A stretch of DNA of 29,174 nucleotides from Mariprofundaceae bacterium. Lineage in GTDB: Bacteria > Pseudomonadota > Zetaproteobacteria > Mariprofundales > Mariprofundaceae. This document shows, in pieces, positions 16,000 through 23,137 of this stretch. The notes below the pieces were generated by a model. It saw only the letters and a program-made list of their open reading frames with translations, had not been told where the DNA came from and made no database searches. Both the position numbers and the translations under genes were made by a program. The stretch's first letter is position 1. Each line of letters opens with the position of its first letter. Location of the stretch: contig WFOJ01000193.1 in the NCBI GenBank assembly GCA_015488125.1, forward strand, positions 1 through 29,174. The letters run 5' to 3'.

Positions 16000-16380
16000 T
16001 TAGCCACGGGAAAGAATATCGCGAACAAACTCCAGTTCCTTTCTGATCGCGATCAATTCGTCGTTTCGTGGTGTTATATTCAGCGCTGCTGTTGCGCCGC
16101 TTTCACCCTGTTGCAAGCGTTTTTTGGCGCCGCGAATGGTGAACTTCTGATCGTAGAGCAGGTGCTTGATCTGTAACACGGCATGCACATCGCTCTGCCG
16201 ATAAAAGCGACGATTACCACCTTTTTTGACCGGTTTGATATGATCAAACTCCGTTTCCCAGTAGCGTAGAACGTGGGGTTCAACGCCGCACATATCACTG
16301 ACTTCGCGGATGGAAAAAAACAGCCGGTCCGGGATATCGGGCGCGTGTGTGCCTGGGTGTTCTGAAGTTTGGGGTCTCAC
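16000..16380 (-). CDS. MerR-family transcriptional regulator (ihfA-linked)
   Basis: Small MerR-type DNA-binding protein of 126 aa. The winged helix-turn-helix occupies about 22-90 with FSIREVSDMCGVEPHVLRYWE and GNRRFYRQSDVHAV, both MerR-typical. The remaining tail is a short helix with no Cys cluster, so it is not an obvious metal sensor. The start is GTG, with GAGGAG overlapping the ihfA stop codon upstream; the two genes are 5 nt apart and likely one transcript. This regulator between ihfA and tRNA-Pro is widely conserved in gammaproteobacteria, but its target is not known to me. Confidence 0.9.
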   Translation of the reverse strand: MRPQTSEHPGTHAPDIPDRLFFSIREVSDMCGVEPHVLRYWETEFDHIKPVKKGGNRRFYRQSDVHAVLQIKHLLYDQKFTIRGAKKRLQQGESGATAALNITPRNDELIAIRKELEFVRDILSRG

Positions 16381-16385
16381 GCGAA

Positions 16386-16667
16386 CTACTCCTCGATCGG
16401 CAGCCGTTTTTTGAGTAGCTGGCTGGCGCGGAATGTCACGACTCTGCGGGGAGTGATCATAATTTCCTCGCCTGTTTTTGGATTTCTACCACGGCGTTCG
16501 GATTTTTGGCGAAGGACGAAGTGACCAAAGCCGGAGAGTTTCACATCATTGCCCTTGGCCAGTTCAGCCTTGATCTCCTCAAGCATGGACTCGAGTAATT
16601 CCATGGCATCCTTTTTGGAAAGGCCGACACGCTCATGAATAATGTCGGCAATATCAGCTTTTGTCAT
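16386..16667 (-). CDS. ihfA: Integration host factor alpha subunit
   Basis: DNA-bending protein that pairs with IHF-beta, 93 aa. HU/IHF fold signatures: MTKADIADIIHERVGLSKKD, VKLSGFGHF, and the beta-arm RGRNPKTGEEIMITPRRVVTF with Pro at the tip. PRRVVTF followed by SQLLKKRL favours IHF-alpha over HU. A good GGAGG precedes the ATG. pheT, the usual upstream neighbour, is absent; instead a 137-bp region with candidate promoters precedes it, so ihfA seems to have its own transcription start. Confidence 0.93.
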   Translation of the reverse strand: MTKADIADIIHERVGLSKKDAMELLESMLEEIKAELAKGNDVKLSGFGHFVLRQKSERRGRNPKTGEEIMITPRRVVTFRASQLLKKRLPIEE

Positions 16668-16804
16668 GATCCCTCCGCGTCATTCGTTATGACCACGAAT
16701 GAAGTTGCGCACCTCTGTTGTTACGCTATACTGCCCGTTGAAACAGCAGGCAACCGTAGATAAAGTAGTTGTTTTGTCAAGGAATTTGTGAAATGGTCTG
16801 CCGT
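16668..16804 (-). promoter_or_regulatory. ihfA upstream region with two candidate promoters and an inverted repeat
   Basis: This 137-bp non-coding stretch has, on the minus strand, TTGCCT (16748-16753) and TATAGC (16725-16730) spaced by 17 bp, a plausible sigma-70 promoter. A consensus TTGACA lies at 16775-16780 with a weak TACGGT 16 bp on. Between the first promoter and the ATG is a perfect 7-bp inverted repeat, CATTCGT (16681-16687) with ACGAATG (16695-16701) around 7 nt. It could be an operator or an RNA hairpin near the ribosome site. Confidence 0.4.
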
Positions 16805-17194
16805 TTAGCCGTGACGGACAGTGGTTGCCTGATCAACATAACGGCAGGTGGTTCTGGCAATCGTTTCAAGCGCCTCGCCCAGACGTGGTGGTAATGATCT
16901 GCTAAGTACGGCAAAAAACAGTTTTTCGCCATTGGCCCGTTCGCATTGCCAGGCCAGCATCAACGATGAACGGTCGGTTGGCAATACACACGAACACATG
17001 GCGCCACCAAGGCCGCCCATTTTGCACACCTTGTCGCCAGCTTCCAGCCAGCCAGGGAGGTGAGCAATAAAGGCATCGCCCATGTCTTTTCCCTCATGCG
17101 CCAGCATCATGCCGTGACTATCTGCTACTGTAATGCCAAGAAATCCATATTGCTCGCAGCAGGAAAGAAGGTAATCACCGATGCTTTGATTCAT
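16805..17194 (-). CDS. Small Cys-rich cytosolic protein of unknown function
   Basis: Not firmly recognised; 129 aa from ATG 17194. It has no signal peptide or membrane helix. Seven Cys are present (12, 13, 57, 67, 69, 84, 117), high for a cytosolic protein of this size. Size and the N-terminal pattern (GFLGITVADSHGMMLAHEG) recall Roadblock/LC7 domains of small-GTPase regulators, but this is a guess by eye. The gene overlaps the end of msrA by 20 nt and is the last gene of the minus-strand series from resB. The start at 17194 is preferred because longer frames run through most of msrA in a non-coding-like composition. Confidence 0.7.
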   Translation of the reverse strand: MNQSIGDYLLSCCEQYGFLGITVADSHGMMLAHEGKDMGDAFIAHLPGWLEAGDKVCKMGGLGGAMCSCVLPTDRSSLMLAWQCERANGEKLFFAVLSRSLPPRLGEALETIARTTCRYVDQATTVRHG

Positions 17195-17780
17195 TGGACT
17201 CCTCGCGCCATGTTTGCTCAATATAGTCTTGCCGTCCCGATCCGCGTTTGTATTGCTGATAGCGTAGCGGTTGTTTCCGATAGTACGACTGATGCCAGTC
17301 TTCGGCAGGGTAAAAATTACGCCGTGGCCGTAAGGCAACCGCCACAGGACGCTTAAAACGCTGTTGAATGCGCTGCCGCGATGCTGCTGCGATTTTTCTT
17401 TCCGCGTCATCAGCGAAGAAAACAGCGGTCTGATATTGTGGCCCCCGGTCGGCAAACTGGCCATCACTTTGGGTCGGGTCGATGTTATGCCAGAAGATAT
17501 CCAGCAAGGCGGCATAGCTGGTGCGTTGCGCATCGTAGAAGATGCGGATGGCCTCAAGGTGGCCTGTATGCCCCCGGCTAACCTGTGCATACGTCGGATG
17601 CGGCAGATTGCCACCGGTGTAACCGACTTCGGTGTGCAACACGCCCTCAGCCTGGTCAAACGGTGGTTGCATGCACCAGAAGCAGCCGCCGGCAAACACC
17701 GCCGTACGCACCTCGGCAGCGTGTGCATTAAGGCTGTTCATGAGCAGCCATAGCAACAGGCATACGGACGACCTTAGCAC
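17175..17780 (-). CDS. msrA: Exported peptide-methionine (S)-S-oxide reductase
   Basis: Reduces methionine-S-sulfoxide in proteins, 201 aa. A signal peptide (about 1-22, AHA/AEV) suggests a periplasmic location. MsrA motifs: AGGCFWC with catalytic Cys33 and Cys36, VGYTGG, YAQVSRGHTGHLEAIRI, and FWHNIDPTQSDGQFADRGPQY. The mature protein has only these two Cys, so Cys36 would have to serve as resolving residue or an outside reductant is used. The GTG start at 17780 gives a full signal peptide; ATG 17741 would remove it. It starts 3 nt after the P-II stop, in an unusual operon with signalling and sugar-nucleotide genes. Confidence 0.92.
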   Translation of the reverse strand: MLRSSVCLLLWLLMNSLNAHAAEVRTAVFAGGCFWCMQPPFDQAEGVLHTEVGYTGGNLPHPTYAQVSRGHTGHLEAIRIFYDAQRTSYAALLDIFWHNIDPTQSDGQFADRGPQYQTAVFFADDAERKIAAASRQRIQQRFKRPVAVALRPRRNFYPAEDWHQSYYRKQPLRYQQYKRGSGRQDYIEQTWREESNESKHR

Positions 17781-17783
17781 CGC

Positions 17784-18125
17784 TTAATTCAGTGCGTCTA
17801 TATCTTCTTCACCCGTGCGGATGCGAATGACGCGCTCAACAGGCTGCACAAAAATCTTGCCATCGCCGACTTTGCCTGTACGGGCGGCACTGACAATGGC
17901 TTCAATGGCGGCATCGACCTGTTCTTCTTCAACAACGACGCTCACTTCAGTTTTAGGGACAAAATCGACGGTATATTCAGCGCCACGGTAAAGTTCGGTA
18001 TGCCCCTTCTGGCGGCCATGGCCGCGAACTTCACAGATACTCATGCCGCTGATGCCAATATCCATCAGCGCATCTTTCACGTCATCCAGACGAAATGGTT
18101 TGATAACAGCGACAATGCGTTTCAT
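17784..18125 (-). CDS. glnB: Nitrogen regulatory P-II protein
   Basis: Trimeric cytosolic sensor of 2-oxoglutarate, ATP/ADP and glutamine status, 113 aa. Hallmarks: MKRIVAVIKPFRLDDVKDAL, the T-loop GRQKGHTELYRGAEY with uridylylation Tyr51, and the signatures ARTGKVGDGKIFV and VIRIRTGEEDIDAL. GlnB and GlnK cannot be separated by sequence alone; there is no amtB neighbour, which favours GlnB. An ATGA overlap links it to the tyrosine phosphatase upstream. P-II next to tsaB and msrA is not a usual setting. Confidence 0.95.
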   Translation of the reverse strand: MKRIVAVIKPFRLDDVKDALMDIGISGMSICEVRGHGRQKGHTELYRGAEYTVDFVPKTEVSVVVEEEQVDAAIEAIVSAARTGKVGDGKIFVQPVERVIRIRTGEEDIDALN

Positions 18126-18601
18126 TGGGGATCCTCCCTGTGTTGCTCCAAAAAGGCAAGCATAGTTCGGGCGTTGTCAGCAAGCAACTGGTAAACGTGT
18201 TCGAAGCCTTGCGGGCCACCATAATAAGGGTCGGGAACATCACCGCCACCTTCTGCCTCAAATTGACGCATCAGTAACAGGCGTTGGCTGTTGACCCCCA
18301 TTCTTAACAAATCGCTGGCATTGGCCCGATCCATGGCAATGAACCAGTCCCAACGATTCATATTCGCAGGGGTAATTTGCTGTGCCCGGTGATGTTCAAG
18401 ACTCAGGCCATGGCGAGCTGCGACCTCAGCAGCACGCTGGTCGGCTGGCTGACCAATATGCCAGTCACCTGTGCCTGCTGAGGCAAAGCTGAAATCATTT
18501 TCCAATCCCATGGCTTTTGCCTGCTGACGGATGATCACCTCAGCCAGCGGTGAACGGCAAATATTGCCAAGGCATACCAATAGCACCCGTTGTCGTTTCA
18601 T
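18122..18601 (-). CDS. Low-molecular-weight protein-tyrosine phosphatase
   Basis: Cytosolic LMW-PTP of 159 aa. The P-loop CLGNICRS holds nucleophile Cys10 and Arg16, and the general acid is Asp124 in DPYYGG. SAGTGDWHIGQPAD and FIAMDRAN are typical of the family. Many bacterial members dephosphorylate tyrosine kinases controlling polysaccharide export (Wzb), but no Wzc-like kinase is visible here, so the substrate is open. ATGA overlaps occur at both ends, with P-II downstream and tsaB upstream. Confidence 0.95.
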   Translation of the reverse strand: MKRQRVLLVCLGNICRSPLAEVIIRQQAKAMGLENDFSFASAGTGDWHIGQPADQRAAEVAARHGLSLEHHRAQQITPANMNRWDWFIAMDRANASDLLRMGVNSQRLLLMRQFEAEGGGDVPDPYYGGPQGFEHVYQLLADNARTMLAFLEQHREDPQ

Positions 18602-19215
18602 TGTGTCTCTCTCATGCGTTCGGCCTGTGAACGTTGCAGATAATGCGGCTCGGCGTATGTTTTTTGTTCGCCGCTATCAGTAGTCAGGATACGGCTGATG
18701 GCCTGCGCGGGTGAATAATCAGGCGCGTGGTATTTACCTGTCGCATCCAGTTCAGGCAAAGGTTGATGGCCTGTATAAACAGGCATCTGCGGCAGTTGTG
18801 CTGCCGCAACGCAGCGATCCGCCTGTACGGTCGTCATTTGTTGGTAACAGCCGGTAAAATATTCCCCGGCTCTGGCATCTTCAAGCACCCATAGTGGCCC
18901 TAAGTATTCACAGCGGGCTGCCATGACCATCAGCGAAGAAAGATGGCGCACAGGCAGTTGCCAGGCCGTGTTCAGTCCGTTTAGCGTCGCTGCGGCGATG
19001 CGCAGGCCGGTAAAAGAGCCAGGACCAGCGATAAAAGCCAGCTGGCCCAGTGGCGGTGTGTTATGCCTGGTTATCATGTTCATGATCGCTGTCGTGAGCT
19101 GGCGTGAATGCTGGCCGGCAGCAAGTGTTGCTGCATCAACAAGGCGTTGTTGATGCAGCAGGCAAATGCAGGCCTGGGGGTTGCTGGCATCCACTGCCAG
19201 CGTCCATGTGTTCAT
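18598..19215 (-). CDS. tsaB: tRNA threonylcarbamoyladenosine biosynthesis protein TsaB
   Basis: Part of the TsaBDE complex that makes t6A37 in ANN-decoding tRNAs, 205 aa. ASKHA-fold features: N-terminal LAVDASNPQACICL, GQHSRQLTTAIM, and the diagnostic AGPGSFTGLRIAAATLNGL. The C-terminal part is less conserved, as usual. ATGA overlaps join it to galU upstream and the phosphatase downstream. rimI, often next to tsaB, is elsewhere in this window. Confidence 0.94.
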   Translation of the reverse strand: MNTWTLAVDASNPQACICLLHQQRLVDAATLAAGQHSRQLTTAIMNMITRHNTPPLGQLAFIAGPGSFTGLRIAAATLNGLNTAWQLPVRHLSSLMVMAARCEYLGPLWVLEDARAGEYFTGCYQQMTTVQADRCVAAAQLPQMPVYTGHQPLPELDATGKYHAPDYSPAQAISRILTTDSGEQKTYAEPHYLQRSQAERMRETQ

Positions 19216-20075
19216 AGCAATGGGCGCAGGCTGACCTTTAATTGTTCGCCATATTCCGGGTGTTGCAGACCAAGCAGGGCGTTGGCAGCCAAAAAGCCCC
19301 CTGGATTACCGGCATCAAAGCGCTGGCCTTTGATCACAACGCCATACACTTCTTCATCCCGCGCCAGTTCGTTGATGGCATCCGTGAGCTGAATTTCGCC
19401 ATTCATGCCAGGACGGGTGCGTTGCAGTCGTTCAAACAGCCCCGGGGTGAAGATGTAGCGGCCAATAATGGCAAGGTTGGAGGGTGCATAGTCCGCTGCC
19501 GGTTTTTCAATCATGGATGTCAGGCGCAGGCGGCCATTGTCGTCATGGGCTTTGACGATACCATATTTATGGGTGTCCTGGGGTGAAACTTCAGCCAGCG
19601 CAATCACCGAAGCACCTGTTGCCTCGTGGATGGCGCGCAGCTGCTGCATGGCTGGCGTTTCACCCAGAATCAGTTCATCCGCCAGGCTGACACCGAAAGG
19701 CTCATTACCCACCCAGGGCGCGGCACAGAGCACGGCATGCCCTAAACCCAGTGCCTGTTTCTGGCGAATATAGGCGACATTGGCCATGCGGGCAATGCGG
19801 GATATTCTGTCATAAACAGCGTCTTTACCAGCGCGCCGCAGGTTGTTTTCCAGTTCGGCAGAGATATCGAAATGATCTTCGATCGCATGCTTGCCGCGCC
19901 CGGTGACGATCATCACCTCGGAGAGTCCGGCTTCCAGCGCTTCTTCCACGCCATACTGAATCAGTGGTTTGTCCACAATGGTCAGCATTTCCTTGGGGAT
20001 GGCCTTGGTGGCAGGCAAAAAGCGTGTGCCCATGCCTGCCGCCGGGAAGACGATTTTACGAAGAGGATATGTCAC
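19212..20075 (-). CDS. galU: UTP-glucose-1-phosphate uridylyltransferase
   Basis: Makes UDP-glucose for envelope polysaccharides and glycolipids, 287 aa. Nucleotidyltransferase signature FPAAGMGTRFLPATKAIPKEML, followed by VDKPLIQYGVEEA, VTGRGKHAIEDHFD, the substrate region FGVSLADELILGE, and IEKPAADYAPSNLAIIGRYI. The start is GTG at 20075 with GGGAG seven bases upstream. It follows ccsA by 50 nt with no terminator, and its stop overlaps tsaB. Confidence 0.95.
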   Translation of the reverse strand: MTYPLRKIVFPAAGMGTRFLPATKAIPKEMLTIVDKPLIQYGVEEALEAGLSEVMIVTGRGKHAIEDHFDISAELENNLRRAGKDAVYDRISRIARMANVAYIRQKQALGLGHAVLCAAPWVGNEPFGVSLADELILGETPAMQQLRAIHEATGASVIALAEVSPQDTHKYGIVKAHDDNGRLRLTSMIEKPAADYAPSNLAIIGRYIFTPGLFERLQRTRPGMNGEIQLTDAINELARDEEVYGVVIKGQRFDAGNPGGFLAANALLGLQHPEYGEQLKVSLRPLL

Positions 20076-20125
20076 GGATGCTCCCTGTCGTTCTGCAAGA
20101 CCTGTTATGGGGTTCTGTAACTACA

Positions 20126-21367
20126 TCAGCTCAACCGACCATAGGAATGCAGGCCGGAGAGATACATGTTCACACCCAGGAAGCAGAATACCGTGACCAG
20201 AAAGCCGGAGACCGTCCACCAGGCCAGCGTGCGTCCTTGCCAGCCGTGAGAAATACGCACATGCAAATACGCGCCATAGACTAGCCAGACAATCAGCGCC
20301 CAGGTCTCTTTGGGATCCCATGACCAGTAACCCCCCCAGGCTTCAGCGGCCCAGGCGGCGCCAAGAATGGTGGCCAGTGTGAAAGCAGGAAAACCCACCG
20401 CTACGGATTTATAGGCCAGTTGGTCGAGCTGTTCCAGTGATGGAAAGACTTTTAGTACCTTCATGGCGGGATTGCGTTGTTCCAGCCATTGGCGGGTTAA
20501 ATAGGCCATACCCGCGCCGCAGGCGACGGCAAACGAACCATAACCGACAAAATTCAGCGGCACATGGATTTTCATCCAGTAGGATTGCAGGGCCGGTACC
20601 AGCGGTTTGATGTCCGCCTGACCAATCGAGCCGAGCCAGATTTCAAAGAATACACCGGCAGCCACCAGGGCCATGACAAATGCTCCCATGGCCTGTGCCT
20701 GGTAGCGTTTTTCCCATTGCAGATAGACGATGACGGTGATACAGAACAGCAACATGAACACTTCGTACAGATTGGATACCGGCGCATGGCCAATGCTGCC
20801 ATCCATGAACAGGTATGATTCATACCAGCGCAGCAACAACATCGAGCCGCCGACATATACGCCCATCCATGCCGTGCCGGTAGCCATGCGGGCGACGAAC
20901 GATTCCGGTGCAAACAGCATCAGAATATAGCAAATGGCCGAGAATAAAAACAGCACATTCATGGCCATGATCAGTTTAATGGAGAACAGGTTGGACTGGT
21001 CCTCGTAGGATAAGGCCGAGGCGGAAGGTTCAAACAGCGTGAACAAGGCCATCATGGCAATCATCAGCACAGCGCCATCGCCCCAGGACACCAGGCGTTC
21101 GGCCAGCGGGCTTTCACCCCATTCCGCCTTGGCTACCGAGGCAATAGCAGCCAGTGCGGCACCGAGAAGCAGTCCTGTGCCCAGCCACAGTACGCCCTGC
21201 ATGCTGGTTAACTGGAAGATGTAACTATCTTCGCTGTAACCATCGCCACCCCACAGCGCCAGGCCGGTGGCGCCAAGCATCAGGCCGATATAGGCCCAGA
21301 AACGTACAAAAGCCGGTTTGCCCTGAAACCACGGGCTGGCAGCAGCCATGCTTTGCGTCATACTCAT
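20126..21367 (-). CDS. ccsA: System II cytochrome c maturation protein CcsA (ResC)
   Basis: Polytopic haem-handling membrane protein that with ResB attaches haem to apocytochromes c, 413 aa. The haem-binding WWD motif region WGGYWSWDPKETWALIVW is intact. Conserved His occur in GHAPVSNLYEVF, KIHVPLNF and RISHGWQGR. Several membrane helices precede the core, as in other proteobacterial ResC/CcsB proteins. It begins in an ATGA overlap with the resB stop codon, so the two are made together in the inner membrane. Presence of this pair indicates System II, not the Ccm System I of many gammaproteobacteria. Confidence 0.95.
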   Translation of the reverse strand: MSMTQSMAAASPWFQGKPAFVRFWAYIGLMLGATGLALWGGDGYSEDSYIFQLTSMQGVLWLGTGLLLGAALAAIASVAKAEWGESPLAERLVSWGDGAVLMIAMMALFTLFEPSASALSYEDQSNLFSIKLIMAMNVLFLFSAICYILMLFAPESFVARMATGTAWMGVYVGGSMLLLRWYESYLFMDGSIGHAPVSNLYEVFMLLFCITVIVYLQWEKRYQAQAMGAFVMALVAAGVFFEIWLGSIGQADIKPLVPALQSYWMKIHVPLNFVGYGSFAVACGAGMAYLTRQWLEQRNPAMKVLKVFPSLEQLDQLAYKSVAVGFPAFTLATILGAAWAAEAWGGYWSWDPKETWALIVWLVYGAYLHVRISHGWQGRTLAWWTVSGFLVTVFCFLGVNMYLSGLHSYGRLS

Positions 21368-23070
21368 TCATCAACTCCCTTGCTTGGATTGTGCGCCGTA
21401 GCCTGTTCGGCACGGCTTAACAGTGTGTGAAATTCCCGATTAAAATTAAGGGGATTACGGTTGCTGATACCAGCCATTTCGACTCGCCATTGTCCATCCT
21501 GCGGGCGGATGATAAACCATAGCTTGCGGTGGGAGATATACAGCATGATGCACAAGCCCCAGACCAGCAGGGCGCTACCTGCCCAGACCACGTTCATGCC
21601 AGGGTCCTTCGCCAGTTGCAGGCCGGTGTAATATTTCTGGTCGTAATCATCCAGCACCGGCAGTACGGCCCACGGCAATTGCGGCAAGGCCTGCACGCCG
21701 TTAATCACACGCACGGCCATTTGCTGGAAGTTTTTGGGTCGCTGATCGCCAAAGACTTCCTCCATGGCTGACTTGAAGGCCATGCGGCGAGCGTTTTTGC
21801 CTTCCAGTTTCAGGCGTTGCAAGCGACTGATAAAGGCATGATAAAGCGCCCACTCCTTGGGGTTGGTCAGATCAAGGCCAAGGCCGATCGACTGAAAGTC
21901 GCGCTTGTCGCCGGTGGTGGAGATCATCATGATGCTACCACGATTCTCGCCATCAATTTCCAGTGGTTGCAAAAAGCTACGCATTTTTACCGGCTTTAAG
22001 CCGTTGCCACGGATCACAAAATCCACCGATGGGCCAAGGTCCTGAAAATCCTTCGGCTGCCCTGCCGCTGCCATGTTTTCCACATTATGCGGGCGAAAAT
22101 CGGTGATTTCAAAGCTGAAGCCGCTGATATCGTCTTTATAGGTCTGATACACCTGTGTATCAATGATGCGGGGCGGGCGGTCGCCCTGTAAATCAAACAG
22201 TTTAAGCTTAACATGAGAGCCGCCATCACCAAAACTGGCCTGATAAATACGCACGCCTTTGTAATACAACGGCTTATTGACGATGATGTCCGAGGTCAGC
22301 ACTTCCTTGCCGTGATCAATAATCGTCAGGTTGCTGCGGAATTCGCTGGGCATGCCATTGGGATAAAAATTGATTTCAAAGCTGTTGCAGCGTACATCAA
22401 AAGGCATGGTTTTGTATTCCGTGTGTGTGCCTTTTAGGTAAGAGATTTCGTTTTCACTGCTGCCTTCAACGACAGCCATATCGCCACGCAGGCCGAACTG
22501 CACACTGATCCAGCCGCCGACAAGAATCACCAGAATGGCGGAGTGGACGATGATATAGCCCCATTTGTGGCGGTTACCACGGTCAGCACGCAGATACAAT
22601 ACGCCATCGCGTTCTTCTTGCCGCCATTGCCATTCTTTTAGCGCCTGTTTGAGCTTGTCGGCAATATGTTCGGCAGAATCGGCTGACACCAGCCAGCGGC
22701 GTTGCTGTTTGATATGGGAAAACGCACGTTCACTGATATACACTTTATGGCTGCGCATTTCCTTAAGCATGCGCGGTACATTGCGCCACAAACAAAAGCT
22801 CAGTGATACCATCAAAAAGCCCAGCAGTACCAGAAACCACCAGGTATGGTACATATCAAACAGGCCAAGCGAGCGGAATACCCAGTACCACAGGGGGCCA
22901 AATTGTTGCAGGTAATCTTGCTGCGCCTGGTTTTGTTGCAATACAGTGCCGATAACGGAGGCCAGTGCCAGTACTGTTAACAGGGTGATAGCCAGTGGCA
23001 TGGAACTGAGGCGGTGCATCAGTTCGCGGGAAAAAACAGATCGTTGAGACATGCGGCGCATATTAGCCAT
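21364..23070 (-). CDS. resB: System II cytochrome c maturation protein ResB (Ccs1)
   Basis: Membrane partner of CcsA, 568 aa from ATG 23070. ResB pattern: N-terminal helices with SMPLAITLLTVLALASVIGT followed by VLQQNQ, further helices around 60-85 and 155-175, a large periplasmic domain with IIVNKPLYYKGVRIYQASFGDGG, and a last helix near the C-terminus (VWAGSALLVWGLCIMLYIS). ResB holds apocytochrome thiols reduced and helps move haem. The start is uncertain: in-frame ATGs lie at 23088, 23070, 23061 and 23052, and only 23070 has even a weak AGG at reasonable distance. It heads the eight-gene minus-strand series ending at 16805 and is divergent from the beta-barrel gene. Confidence 0.92.
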   Translation of the reverse strand: MANMRRMSQRSVFSRELMHRLSSMPLAITLLTVLALASVIGTVLQQNQAQQDYLQQFGPLWYWVFRSLGLFDMYHTWWFLVLLGFLMVSLSFCLWRNVPRMLKEMRSHKVYISERAFSHIKQQRRWLVSADSAEHIADKLKQALKEWQWRQEERDGVLYLRADRGNRHKWGYIIVHSAILVILVGGWISVQFGLRGDMAVVEGSSENEISYLKGTHTEYKTMPFDVRCNSFEINFYPNGMPSEFRSNLTIIDHGKEVLTSDIIVNKPLYYKGVRIYQASFGDGGSHVKLKLFDLQGDRPPRIIDTQVYQTYKDDISGFSFEITDFRPHNVENMAAAGQPKDFQDLGPSVDFVIRGNGLKPVKMRSFLQPLEIDGENRGSIMMISTTGDKRDFQSIGLGLDLTNPKEWALYHAFISRLQRLKLEGKNARRMAFKSAMEEVFGDQRPKNFQQMAVRVINGVQALPQLPWAVLPVLDDYDQKYYTGLQLAKDPGMNVVWAGSALLVWGLCIMLYISHRKLWFIIRPQDGQWRVEMAGISNRNPLNFNREFHTLLSRAEQATAHNPSKGVDE

Positions 23071-23103
23071 AGTGTGTGCCTGCGTCATGTGCTGATTCGC
23101 ATG

Positions 23104-23131
23104 TTGACATCATGGTTTCCCTTTTCATGCT
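23104..23131 (+). promoter_or_regulatory. Candidate promoter for the plus-strand beta-barrel gene
   Basis: A consensus TTGACA at 23104-23109 is followed, 16 bp on, by CATGCT (23126-23131, 3 of 6). Transcription would start at 23138, the A of the gene's ATG. No Shine-Dalgarno sequence precedes that ATG, so a leaderless message is possible. Confidence 0.3.
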
Positions 23132-23137
23132 TGCCAC

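Noticed and set aside
16805..17728. Longer 307-residue version of the Cys-rich protein
   Set aside because: Its first 180 residues lie over msrA in another frame, and msrA is unambiguous; the start at 17194 is more plausible.
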